Shown here one piece after another: positions 9,950 to 17,004 of a stretch of DNA of 64,000 bases. Source of the stretch: Arthrobacter ipis (GTDB taxonomy: Bacteria; Actinomycetota; Actinomycetes; Actinomycetales; Micrococcaceae). Each line of letters begins with the position of its first letter. Position 1 is the stretch's first letter. The stretch is from the NCBI RefSeq assembly GCF_014694315.1, contig NZ_JAAOXD010000003.1, forward strand, positions 62,001-126,000, written 5' to 3'. The translations under genes and the position numbers were made by a program. The notes beneath the pieces are model-generated. The model saw only the letters and a list, made by a program, of their open reading frames with translations, did no database searches and was not told the DNA's origin.

Positions 9950-10375
9950 GTGTCCGACGAGTTCCGCAGGAACCTGATGGGTCCTGAGCCCACCCTCCTG
10001 CCTGCCGAGACTGAGGTCTACCAGCACCTCGCGCTCGGTGCTGAGGCACTGGACCTCGTGGAAAAGCACCCCACGTCGTCGCTGTTGTGGGCCGTCCTGG
10101 CCGAGGAGGCGTGGTCGGAAGGCCGCACCATCGACTCCTATGCCTATGCCCGGGTCGGCTATCACCGTGGCCTGGATTCGCTCCGCCGCAACGGCTGGCG
10201 GGGTGTGGGGCCCATCCCGTGGGAGCACGAGCCCAACCGCGGCTTCCTGCGGGCGCTTTACTCGCTGGGCCGCGCCTCCGCCGCCATCAACGAGGCAGAG
10301 GAGCCCCAGCGCATCGAGAAGTTCCTCAACGACTCGGACCCCGCGGCCAAGGCTGCCATCGAGGGCGCGGCCTGA
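9950..10375 (+). CDS. DUF3151 family protein
   Basis: A 141-residue soluble protein of the actinobacterial DUF3151 family, recognised by LLWAVLAEEAWSEG, SYAYARVGYHRGLDSLRR and GWRGVGPIPWEHEPNRGFLR. Function unknown. It is found next to fbaA in many actinobacteria, so a link to central carbon metabolism is possible but unproven. The GTG start is two bases after the fbaA stop codon. A long hairpin follows. Confidence 0.88.
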   Translation: MSDEFRRNLMGPEPTLLPAETEVYQHLALGAEALDLVEKHPTSSLLWAVLAEEAWSEGRTIDSYAYARVGYHRGLDSLRRNGWRGVGPIPWEHEPNRGFLRALYSLGRASAAINEAEEPQRIEKFLNDSDPAAKAAIEGAA

Positions 10376-10390
10376 TACGACAATTAACAG

Positions 10391-10453
10391 CAACGCGGGG
10401 TCACTTACGGCCCATTCCAGACCATGGATTGGGCGCGAAGTGACCCCGCGTTG
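10391..10453. repeat. long intergenic palindrome (family B), possible bidirectional terminator
   Basis: CAACGCGGGGTCACTT (10391-10406) is perfectly complementary to 10438-10453. The 31-base centre can extend the stem further (CCCATTCC against GGATTGGG). It lies between convergent genes, so it may end both transcripts. However, it has no T-run, and its length and GC content resemble the palindromes near 4.0 kb and 25.9 kb. Confidence 0.8.
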
Positions 10454-10470
10454 GTGTTTAAGAGTGGGGA

Positions 10471-11103
10471 CTAGCTGGCCTTCGCCAGGCCGGTGCGGGC
10501 CATCGCGTCGGCGTAGGCAACGTGCATCTCGTCGAGGTACTGCTTCTGCCGCTCGGGGCTTCCGGCGAAGGAGCGGCCACTCAGCGAACGGACCTTGTAG
10601 GTCTTGAGCCCCCGGCGCCAGAGCAGCGGAACCTCGGTCTTGAGCAGCAGGCCGGCGAGGCGGTTGGCCTCGGTGCCGTGGGCCACGATGACCGAGGCGC
10701 GGGGGACCAGTGCCAGGAATTTCAGCAGCGGCTTGAGGCCGGCCTGAATCTGGTCGGGGGTGAACTTGCCGTTCGGCTCATCCGGCGTGTGCCACGGGTG
10801 GACGTTCCACGGCATGATGTATTCCGGCCGCAAGCCCAGCTTCCACTGGAGGCCCAGCATGCGGGTGGCAGCGTCGTCGTCGCCCGGCATGATGAAGCCG
10901 GTGGGCGATGCCGTGCCGATGTTGGAGAAGAGGCTGATGATGCGGCATTCGTCGACGTCGTGCGCGGGGTCGACGTACGGCACCTGGGTGCCCGGCTTGG
11001 CGCTCTGCAACATATCGCAGAGCTCATTGACAGCGGCAACGTTGGGCTCGTAACGGCGCCCTAGAAGCTGTTCATGGAAGGATTCGGTAGCCAGAGCGGT
11101 CAT
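10471..11103 (-). CDS. uracil-DNA glycosylase-like protein
   Basis: A 210-residue protein resembling the uracil-DNA glycosylase superfamily: FSNIGTASPTGFIMPGDDDA and MPWNVHPWHTP in the first half, and ASVIVAHGTEANRL for the His-containing strand in the second. It may remove damaged or deaminated bases, but the catalytic details are not certain from sequence. The ATG at 11103 is chosen because it begins the conserved part; the frame is open for another 70 residues with an unlikely composition. Confidence 0.75.
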   Translation of the reverse strand: MTALATESFHEQLLGRRYEPNVAAVNELCDMLQSAKPGTQVPYVDPAHDVDECRIISLFSNIGTASPTGFIMPGDDDAATRMLGLQWKLGLRPEYIMPWNVHPWHTPDEPNGKFTPDQIQAGLKPLLKFLALVPRASVIVAHGTEANRLAGLLLKTEVPLLWRRGLKTYKVRSLSGRSFAGSPERQKQYLDEMHVAYADAMARTGLAKAS

Positions 11104-11322
11104 ATGGTGCTGTGTCTCCTGCAGGTGGATCGCGCCGCCGCGCCGCAGTCCGGCACGCCGCTGGCATGCCGAGTGCGGCGTGGTGAGAAATGAGGTGTGG
11201 ACCGGTACCTGACCGGTCCTACCCAGTTTAGCAAGGCGTTCCAACCGCAGGGTCCCGCCCCGCGCGCCGCCGTCGCCGACACGCGGGGGAAAGGGCCTGC
11301 AGGGCAGCAAATGAGGGCTAAA

Positions 11323-12534
11323 TCACTTCCAGAGCCGCTTGGTGGCGAGGCGTGCGCCTTCTCCCAGAGCCTCAAGCTTTGCGACGGCGATCTGCGGGTG
11401 GACCCGGCCGCCCAGGCCGCAGTCGGTGGAGGCGATCACGCTCTCGCGTCCCACGAGCCTGGCGAAGCGTTCGATCCGGTCTGCCACCAGTTCCGGATGC
11501 TCCACGACGTTGGTGGCGTGCGAGACAACACCGGGAATGATGACCTTCCCCTCGGGAAGCTTCGTGTCTTCCCATACGCGCCATTCGTGCTCGTGCCGGA
11601 CGTTGGCGGCCTCGAACGAGTAGCCGCCTGCATTGATCTGCAGGACGGAGCTGATGATGTCGGCAAACGGAATGTCAGTGGTGTGGGGGCCGTGCCAGGA
11701 ACCCCAGCAGACGTGCAGCCGGACCTGCTCCGCGGGCAGGTCGCGGAGGGCCCAGTTGGTGGCCTCGACGCGGAGTTGGATGAAGTCGAGGTAGTCCTCG
11801 AGGCTGGGTTCCGGGTTGATCTGGTCCCAGCTCTCCGCCAGCGACGGGTCATCGAGCTGCACGGTCAGCCCGGCATCGATGATTGCCTTGTATTCCTCCC
11901 GCATGGCGTCGGCGCAGGCGTAGACCAGTTCCTCTTCGGTCTTGTAGTAGTCGTTGGCAACCCGTGCGCAGGAGCCGGGCGAAAGCGACGCGACGAAACC
12001 CTCGGTGAGGCCGGCTGCCTGCATGGCGGTTTTGAGGTTGGTGACGTCCGAGGTCACGAGGTCCTGCCCGGTGTAGGTCAGCGGCCCGGCGATCCTGGGC
12101 TGCGCGACGCTCTTGCGGTGGGTGAGGATCCCGGAGGCGGGGTCGTTGTAGGCGTCATTGAACTTCTGCCGGTCCCGGCGGTCCGGGAAGGAGGTCAGGA
12201 CGATGTTGCCCGGCGTGGAGCGGTGCACCCCGGCATCCGCCCAGCGGTCCACGCCGGTGGGCTCAAGGCCGCCGAGTCGCGCGAATGAGTAGTTCCACCA
12301 GGCGCCGTAGTCAACGCTGCTGGACATCGCGTGCCCGTATTCGCCGTCGTTGGGGATGTCGATGCCCAGATCCTTTTGGCGCTGGACGATGTCCACCACC
12401 GAGGTTTCCAGGAGGTCCAGGAACTCCGGTGTGATCCCGTCCGCTTCCTTGGCGGCGTTCGCGGCGATGAGCTCCGGGGTGCGGGGCAGGGATCCGGCGT
12501 GGGTGACACGGATGTGGTCGGTGTTCAGTGACAA
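11323..12534 (-). CDS. cobalamin-independent methionine synthase (MetE) family methyltransferase
   Basis: A 403-residue single-domain member of the MetE C-terminal family, about half the length of true MetE. It has the beta-barrel start IRVTHAGSLPRTPEL and the zinc-ligand segments RLHVCWGSWHGPHT and STDCGLGGRVHPQIA (His, Cys, Cys). It is expected to transfer a methyl or alkyl group to a thiol such as homocysteine. The frame is open to 12681, but no ATG or GTG suits. TTG 12534 lies about 10 bases after AAAGG, and is chosen. Just upstream lies a 20-base relic of the SAM riboswitch seen intact before acs, which fits a role in methionine metabolism. Confidence 0.82.
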   Translation of the reverse strand: MSLNTDHIRVTHAGSLPRTPELIAANAAKEADGITPEFLDLLETSVVDIVQRQKDLGIDIPNDGEYGHAMSSSVDYGAWWNYSFARLGGLEPTGVDRWADAGVHRSTPGNIVLTSFPDRRDRQKFNDAYNDPASGILTHRKSVAQPRIAGPLTYTGQDLVTSDVTNLKTAMQAAGLTEGFVASLSPGSCARVANDYYKTEEELVYACADAMREEYKAIIDAGLTVQLDDPSLAESWDQINPEPSLEDYLDFIQLRVEATNWALRDLPAEQVRLHVCWGSWHGPHTTDIPFADIISSVLQINAGGYSFEAANVRHEHEWRVWEDTKLPEGKVIIPGVVSHATNVVEHPELVADRIERFARLVGRESVIASTDCGLGGRVHPQIAVAKLEALGEGARLATKRLWK

Positions 12535-12550
12535 GGCAGGGTTTTCCTTT

Positions 12551-12571
12551 CCATCGGCCGCTCGGGATGGT
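12551..12571 (-). promoter_or_regulatory. apparent remnant of a SAM-I riboswitch
   Basis: On the minus strand the sequence CCATCCCGAGCGGCCGATGG lies directly upstream of the ribosome binding site of the MetE-like gene. Eighteen bases (12554-12571) are identical to the 5' end of the intact S-box at 21929-21946. The 3' P1 strand GATGG also follows at once, as if the roughly 110-base core had been deleted. It cannot bind SAM by the known fold. Confidence 0.5.
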
Positions 12572-12849
12572 TCACTCTCACTCAAGTCCGCCGAGAGAGG
12601 GGGAGGCAAATCGCACGTGGAATGTGTCGCAGGAATCTGCTGCACGGGCGAAACACCAAAAGCCATACTTTTGCCCCTCATCCGCTAAACTTGGGTGGTA
12701 AGAGCCCCGGAACTCTTGCGTCCCTTCCCCGGTCAGCGCCGCGGGTTCGGGCGGCGAATTCGGGGCATTCTCATGAACGGCGCCGACCTCCGGTTGAAGC
12801 ACCTCGGTGATCCAGCCGGGCCAGGCCCGAACGAATGGGGGAGGATCCC

Positions 12850-14139
12850 ATGCCAGCAATCGTGATCGTCGGAGCCCAGTGGGGCGACGAAGGAAAAGGT
12901 AAGGCCACCGACCTGCTTGGCGGCCGCGTCGACTACGTAGTGAAGCCGAACGGCGGCAACAACGCCGGGCACACAGTGGTCGTAGGCGGTGAGAAGTATG
13001 AGCTCAAGCTCCTTCCGGCCGGCATCCTCAGCCCCAACGCCGTCCCCATTATCGGCAACGGCTGCGTCGTCAACCTCGAGGCACTTTTCCAGGAGATTGA
13101 AGGCCTCGAAGCCCGCGGCGCGGACACCTCCAAGCTGCGGGTCTCCGCAAACGCCCACCTTGTGGCCCCGTACCACCAGGTGCTGGACAAGGTCACCGAA
13201 CGCTTCCTCGGCAGCCGCGCCATCGGCACCACCGGCCGCGGCATCGGGCCCACGTACATGGACAAGGTTGCCCGCCTCGGGATCCGCGTCCAGGACGTCT
13301 TCGACGAGTCCATCCTGCGCCAGAAGGTCGAAGGCTCGCTGCGCCAGAAGAACGAACTCCTGGTCAAGGTCTACAACCGCCGCAGCATCGAGGTGGATGA
13401 GGTGGTCAACTACTTCCTCTCCTTCGCCGACCGGCTGCGCCCCCTGGTCATCGACAGCACCCTCGTGCTGAACACCGCCCTGGACGAGGGCAAGGTGGTG
13501 CTCATGGAGGGCGGCCAGGCCACATTCCTCGACGTCGACCACGGCACCTACCCGTTCGTCACCTCCTCGAACCCCACCGCCGGCGGCGCCTCGGTGGGTT
13601 CGGGCATCGGCCCCACCCGCATCTCGCGGTCCATCGGCATCATCAAGGCGTACACCACGCGCGTCGGCGCAGGCCCGTTCCCCACGGAGCTCTTTGATGA
13701 GATGGGAATGTACCTGCAGAAGACTGGCGGCGAATTCGGCGTCAACACCGGACGCCCGCGCCGCTGCGGCTGGTATGACGCCGTCCTGGCCCGCCACGCC
13801 TCCCGCGTCAACGGCTTCACGGACTACTTCGTCACCAAGCTGGACGTCCTCACCGGCATCCAACAGATCCCGGTGTGCGTGGCCTACGAAGTCGACGGAG
13901 TCCGGCACGACGAGATGCCCATGACCCAGACGGAATTCCACCACGCCAAGCCCATCTTCGAATACTTCGAAGGCTGGACCGAGGACATCACGGGCGCCCG
14001 TACGCTGACTGACCTGCCCGAGAACGCGCGCAACTACGTGCTGGCCCTCGAGAAGCTGTCCGGCACGCGGTTCTCCGCGATCGGCGTCGGACCGGACCGC
14101 GACCAGACCATCGTGGTCAACGACCTGATCAACGACTGA
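12850..14139 (+). CDS. purA: adenylosuccinate synthetase
   Basis: A 429-residue GTPase-like ligase of AMP synthesis, which converts IMP and aspartate to adenylosuccinate. The N-terminal GTP loop is [16 protein letters not shown], the IMP-site segment is [14 protein letters not shown], and the C-terminal block is [10 protein letters not shown]. Two in-frame ATGs exist (12835 and 12850); the strong GGGGGAGG at 12837-12844 sits between them, which selects 12850. A GC-rich hairpin follows the gene. Confidence 0.96.
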   Translation: MPAIVIVGAQWGDEGKGKATDLLGGRVDYVVKPNGGNNAGHTVVVGGEKYELKLLPAGILSPNAVPIIGNGCVVNLEALFQEIEGLEARGADTSKLRVSANAHLVAPYHQVLDKVTERFLGSRAIGTTGRGIGPTYMDKVARLGIRVQDVFDESILRQKVEGSLRQKNELLVKVYNRRSIEVDEVVNYFLSFADRLRPLVIDSTLVLNTALDEGKVVLMEGGQATFLDVDHGTYPFVTSSNPTAGGASVGSGIGPTRISRSIGIIKAYTTRVGAGPFPTELFDEMGMYLQKTGGEFGVNTGRPRRCGWYDAVLARHASRVNGFTDYFVTKLDVLTGIQQIPVCVAYEVDGVRHDEMPMTQTEFHHAKPIFEYFEGWTEDITGARTLTDLPENARNYVLALEKLSGTRFSAIGVGPDRDQTIVVNDLIND

Positions 14140-14180
14140 CGCCGGAAGCGTCCGGCAACAACAACTCAATAAGCAGTTCC

Positions 14181-14220
14181 CGACGGCGGCGGGTCACCTT
14201 ACGGTGGCCCGCCGCCGTCG
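14181..14220 (+). terminator. intrinsic terminator of purA
   Basis: An 18-base stem (14181-14198 with 14203-14220, one mismatch) closes on the loop TTAC and is followed by TGCTTTC. It is very GC-rich, as expected after purA. Confidence 0.75.
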
Positions 14221-14261
14221 TGCTTTCAGGGCAGAAAACATCCATTCCGGAAAAAGTTTCC

Positions 14262-14297
14262 GGAATCGCGTAACCTGCCGGCCCGCGGCTTCGATTA
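14262..14297 (+). promoter_or_regulatory. ECF-type promoter, copy 1
   Basis: GGAATC then GTAACC (14270-14275), exactly 16 bases, then CGATTA (14292-14297). The AAC core at -35 and a 16-base spacer fit an ECF sigma promoter. An equal arrangement with the same spacer lies at 16374-16410, after the sigma/anti-sigma genes. It is placed to transcribe the secreted Ala/Pro-rich protein. Confidence 0.65.
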
Positions 14298-14310
14298 CGT
14301 ATATGTAAGC

Positions 14311-14350
14311 GCCGGGCAGGAGGTTGTCCCCCATCGGCCTCCGGCCCGGC
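14311..14350 (+). promoter_or_regulatory. leader hairpin with C-rich loop, copy 1
   Basis: Thirteen-base arms (14311-14323 and 14338-14350, one mismatch) display a loop containing TTGTCCCCCATC. It starts some 14 bases after the -10 element, so it forms the 5' end of the mRNA of the secreted protein. The lower stem and loop match copy 2 at 16423-16464, while the upper stem differs in both strands, keeping the pairing. Confidence 0.65.
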
Positions 14351-14378
14351 CTTCAATCAACCAAAGGATTTTTTTCTG

Positions 14379-14927
14379 ATGAAGAGTGTTAGCAAGACCA
14401 CCAAGATTGCTGTCGCAGCCGCCATCGTTGCTGTTGGAGGTTTCTCCAGCATCGGACTGGCCAACGCTGCCCAGGTTTCCAGTTCGCAGCACGCAGAGGT
14501 GTCCCCCGCTACGCCCGCCACGCCGTCCGTTCCTGCCACCCCTGAGGTTCCGGCAGTGCCCGCCGTGCCGGCCACACCCGCCACCCCGGCGGTTCCGGCC
14601 GCCCCGGCCGCCAAGGCCAAGGCTGCCGGCGAAGCTTCGGACGCAGCCGACGCCGCAGTTGAAGCCGACAAGGACAACGCTGCTGCCAACGCCAACGTCT
14701 CCGCGGGGGACAAGGCTGCAGGCGCCGACGTTACCGCGGCAATCCCCGCTGTTCCCGGTGGTGCCGGCGTTCCGGCCACCCCCGCCATTCCCGCCAGCCC
14801 GGCCGTTCCCGCCAGCCCGGCCGTGCCGAACGTTGCGGACCACGTGGCCAAGCCGTCCGCACCGTCCGTCGCCGCAGACGCTGACGTCAAGGCTGATGCT
14901 GCTGCCGACCTGCCCACCGGCAAGTAG
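14379..14927 (+). CDS. secreted Ala/Pro/Val-rich low-complexity protein
   Basis: A 182-residue protein: a clear signal peptide (KIAVAAAIVAVGGFSSIGLANA, cleaved near ANAA), then repeats of the type PATPAVPAVP, an acidic alanine-rich middle (EASDAADAAVEADKDNAAAN), and more Pro/Ala repeats. No cysteine and no recognised domain. Such sequences occur in extended cell-wall-spanning or surface proteins. It follows an ECF-type promoter and precedes the sigma gene, so it is the likeliest regulon target. RBS AAAGGA lies upstream of the ATG with an unusual seven-T spacer. Confidence 0.8.
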   Translation: MKSVSKTTKIAVAAAIVAVGGFSSIGLANAAQVSSSQHAEVSPATPATPSVPATPEVPAVPAVPATPATPAVPAAPAAKAKAAGEASDAADAAVEADKDNAAANANVSAGDKAAGADVTAAIPAVPGGAGVPATPAIPASPAVPASPAVPNVADHVAKPSAPSVAADADVKADAAADLPTGK

Positions 14928-14969
14928 TCCACAGCACGCGAAACAGGGCGTTCCCCGAATAGGGGCGTG

Positions 14970-15007
14970 AGGTGTGCGGCGGCTAGGCTTACTGCCGCCG
15001 CACACCT
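14970..15007. promoter_or_regulatory. 14-bp perfect inverted repeat in the sigma factor leader
   Basis: AGGTGTGCGGCGGC (14970-14983) pairs perfectly with 14994-15007 over a 10-base loop. It ends about 24 bases before the sigma start. There is no T-run, so it may be a weak terminator of the secreted-protein gene, an attenuator, or an operator. The loop (TAGGCTTACT) resembles a -10 element. Confidence 0.6.
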
Positions 15008-15030
15008 GCAGTAAAGGGAAGGACCGTTCC

Positions 15031-15579
15031 TTGGCAGCTCAGCTGACCGACGACGAATTGTCAGCAGCCCTGTCTGGCGACCCTTCCGGCTTTAGCGCCG
15101 TCTACAGCGTCATTTCCCCGGCCGTCCTGGGTTATTTCCGGGCCCGCGGTGTGGACGACGCCGAAGCCCTCACGCAGGACGTCTTCGTGGATGTCCTGCC
15201 CAGGCTCAGCAATATCAGGGGCGGCCACTCCGGGCTGCGGACGTTCATCTTCTCCGTGGCGCACGCCCGGCTCGTGGACTATCACCGGCGGTCCGCAAGG
15301 ACGCCGCAGCTCACCGAATTCGACCCGCTCCTGGATGAGCGCCGGTCGAGTTCCGCCGAGGACGAGGTGCTCGGTTCGCTGGGCGGAATCACTTCTTCAC
15401 TTGCCATGCTCAACGACGACCAGCGGGAAGTGCTGGTCCTGCGCATCGTCGCGGACCTTTCAGTGGAACAGGTGGCCGGCATCATGGACAAGACCCCCGG
15501 GGCCATCAAACAGCTCCAGCGCCGCGGGCTCATCGCCCTGCGCGAACTCGTCAAGGAAAAGGACCACGCAGCATCATGA
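15031..15579 (+). CDS. ECF-type sigma factor
   Basis: A 182-residue protein with sigma region 2 (VYSVISPAVLGYFRARGVDD, AEALTQDVFVDVLPRL, TFIFSVAHARLVDYHRR) and region 4 (LNDDQREVLVLRIVADLSVE, then AGIMDKTPGAIKQLQRRGLI). This two-domain layout is an ECF (group 4) sigma. TTG 15031 is chosen because AAGGGAAGGA at 15014-15023 is correctly spaced, and the conserved part begins there. It overlaps the next gene by ATGA, so the two are translationally coupled. It probably recognises the paired GTAACC-N16-CGATTA promoters nearby; this is inference. Confidence 0.9.
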   Translation: MAAQLTDDELSAALSGDPSGFSAVYSVISPAVLGYFRARGVDDAEALTQDVFVDVLPRLSNIRGGHSGLRTFIFSVAHARLVDYHRRSARTPQLTEFDPLLDERRSSSAEDEVLGSLGGITSSLAMLNDDQREVLVLRIVADLSVEQVAGIMDKTPGAIKQLQRRGLIALRELVKEKDHAAS

Positions 15580-16337
15580 GTGTCACGCCGGCAGGCCGCG
15601 AAGAAGGAGAGATCCAGGCGATCCTCCTGGATTCCGGGCTCGAAGACGACGCCGATCTCCGCAGGTCCCTCGAAGAACTGCGCGGACTCGCCCAGGACTC
15701 CGCACCCCAACCGCGCGCCGATCTCGCCGCCCTGCTCGCACACGGTGCATCAGCGTCAGACGTAGCCGCCCAGGGCCCAGCAATGCGGCGCGCCGCCTCC
15801 AACGTGGCGAGCCTTGAACTGCACCGCCGCAACCGGCAGCGGCGCATGGGCTTTGTGGTGGGCGCCGCAGTGGTCGGTGCCATGGGGCTTGGGGCCGGCG
15901 CTGTCGCAGCCTCCAGCGAGGACTTCCGCAACAACGTAGGCCACACCGTAGTCCGAATCTTCCAGCCGACCAGCGAGACAACCGCGCCGACGCCGGTGCC
16001 CACGTCGCCCGCCGGCATTCCGGCGGCTCCGGCGCCAACTGTTGCCGCACCCAAGCCATCGGTTACCGGAACCGCTGCATCGCCGTCGGCACCCGTGGCG
16101 CCCGCACAGACGGACCCGGCGCCCGCGAAGGGATCATCGAACTCCTCCGCGGCAAACGGTTCCGCCCGCGACGCAGCGAAGGGCCAGGCCCCGACGCCGG
16201 GCCGGCCCAGCCAGCTGCCCACGGTCCCCGGAAGCGGCGCGGCTCCCAAGCTTCCGGCCAAGCCGCTGCCGGCCGTGCCCACGCTGCCGGGCGGCATGCC
16301 GACCGTCCCGGCCAAGCCGGTCCCCGGCACGCCCTGA
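15576..16337 (+). CDS. membrane-anchored putative anti-sigma factor with Pro/Ala-rich outer tail
   Basis: 253 residues: a cytoplasmic N-terminal part of about 90 residues, charged and partly helical (RRSLEELRGLAQ), then one membrane segment (MGFVVGAAVVGAMGLGAGAV), then an outer, unstructured tail rich in Pro, Ala and Ser. Coupling to the sigma gene by a four-base overlap and this topology fit an anti-sigma factor. No zinc-binding HxxxCxxC motif is seen, so it is not a ZAS-type anti-sigma. The tail composition resembles that of the secreted protein upstream. Confidence 0.7.
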   Translation: MSVTPAGREEGEIQAILLDSGLEDDADLRRSLEELRGLAQDSAPQPRADLAALLAHGASASDVAAQGPAMRRAASNVASLELHRRNRQRRMGFVVGAAVVGAMGLGAGAVAASSEDFRNNVGHTVVRIFQPTSETTAPTPVPTSPAGIPAAPAPTVAAPKPSVTGTAASPSAPVAPAQTDPAPAKGSSNSSAANGSARDAAKGQAPTPGRPSQLPTVPGSGAAPKLPAKPLPAVPTLPGGMPTVPAKPVPGTP

Positions 16338-16373
16338 AGCGGAGCAACCGCAGAAAAGTTTTTGAAAAGTTTT

Positions 16374-16410
16374 GGAATCGGCGTAACCCTTTCGGGTGCC
16401 CGGTCGATTA
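16374..16410 (+). promoter_or_regulatory. ECF-type promoter, copy 2
   Basis: GGAATC, then GTAACC (16383-16388), exactly 16 bases, then CGATTA (16405-16410). The spacing equals that of copy 1, and the upstream AAAAGTTT is also shared. No plus-strand gene follows: the next gene is on the other strand and the transcript meets a terminator within about 60 bases. Confidence 0.6.
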
Positions 16411-16416
16411 CCAAAG

Positions 16417-16469
16417 TGAGAGTGCCGGGCCGGAAGTTGTCCCCCATCAAATTCCAGCCCGGCATTTTT
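16417..16469 (+). ncRNA. candidate small RNA: C-rich-loop hairpin with terminator
   Basis: TGCCGGGCCGGAA (16423-16435) pairs with 16452-16464 (one mismatch), closes a 16-base loop containing GTTGTCCCCCATC, and is followed by TTTTT at 16465-16469, i.e. an intrinsic terminator. Transcribed from the ECF promoter just upstream, it would give an RNA of about 50 bases exposing a UCCCCC loop. C-rich loops are used by several Gram-positive small RNAs to bind Shine-Dalgarno sequences; here that is inference. The 5' end is estimated. Confidence 0.45.
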
Positions 16470-16509
16470 CCTGCCTTCGGTCCTGCGGGCCTGTTGCCAG
16501 GCCCTGTCG

Positions 16510-17004
16510 CTAGGCCAGGACCTGCCGCTTCGAGGAGATCACTCCCGTATCGAAGCCGGCCAGGTGAAGCCCGCCGTGGAAGCGTGCGTGCTCGATCTTC
16601 ACGCAGCGGTCCATCACCACGTTCAGTCCCGCGGCCTCGGCATCCTGCGCCACGCCCTCGTGCCACGAGCCGAGCTGCAGCCACAGGGTCTTGGCGCCTG
16701 CGGCCACGGCCTCGTCCAGCACACCCGGCAGGTCATCGTGCTTGCGGAACACGTCCACGATGTCCGGGCTCTCCGGCAGGTCCGCCAGCGAGGCGTAAGT
16801 CGGCTGGCCGAGGATCTCCTTGACCACAGGGTTCACGAAATACACCTTGTACCGCGTCGAGGACTGCAGATAGGTGGCCACGAAGTAGCTCGCCCGGGAC
16901 GGCTTGTCCGAGGCACCCACAATGGCAATCGACTTCGCCTCACGCAGCAGATTCAATCGCTCCGGCGCGGAGGGACCGGCCCAAGTTCTCTCAGTGGTGC
17001 TCAT
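16510..17004 (-). CDS. CoA-binding domain protein (YccU-like)
   Basis: A 164-residue single-domain Rossmann protein: SIAIVGASDKPSRASYFVAT at the CoA-binding loop, then VYFVNPVVKEILGQPTYASL and KTLWLQLGSWHEG. This is the N-terminal CoA-binding fold of succinyl-CoA synthetase-like proteins as a stand-alone unit; its role is not established. Its ATG overlaps the metY stop codon by four bases, making it the last gene of the acs-sfnG-metY operon. A second such protein lies on the other side of the operon (22092-22517). Confidence 0.85.
   Translation of the reverse strand: MSTTERTWAGPSAPERLNLLREAKSIAIVGASDKPSRASYFVATYLQSSTRYKVYFVNPVVKEILGQPTYASLADLPESPDIVDVFRKHDDLPGVLDEAVAAGAKTLWLQLGSWHEGVAQDAEAAGLNVVMDRCVKIEHARFHGGLHLAGFDTGVISSKRQVLA

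Noticed and set aside
12582..12680. N-terminal extension of the MetE-like protein to 12681
   Set aside because: The extra residues lie upstream of a riboswitch remnant and a ribosome binding site that fit TTG 12534.
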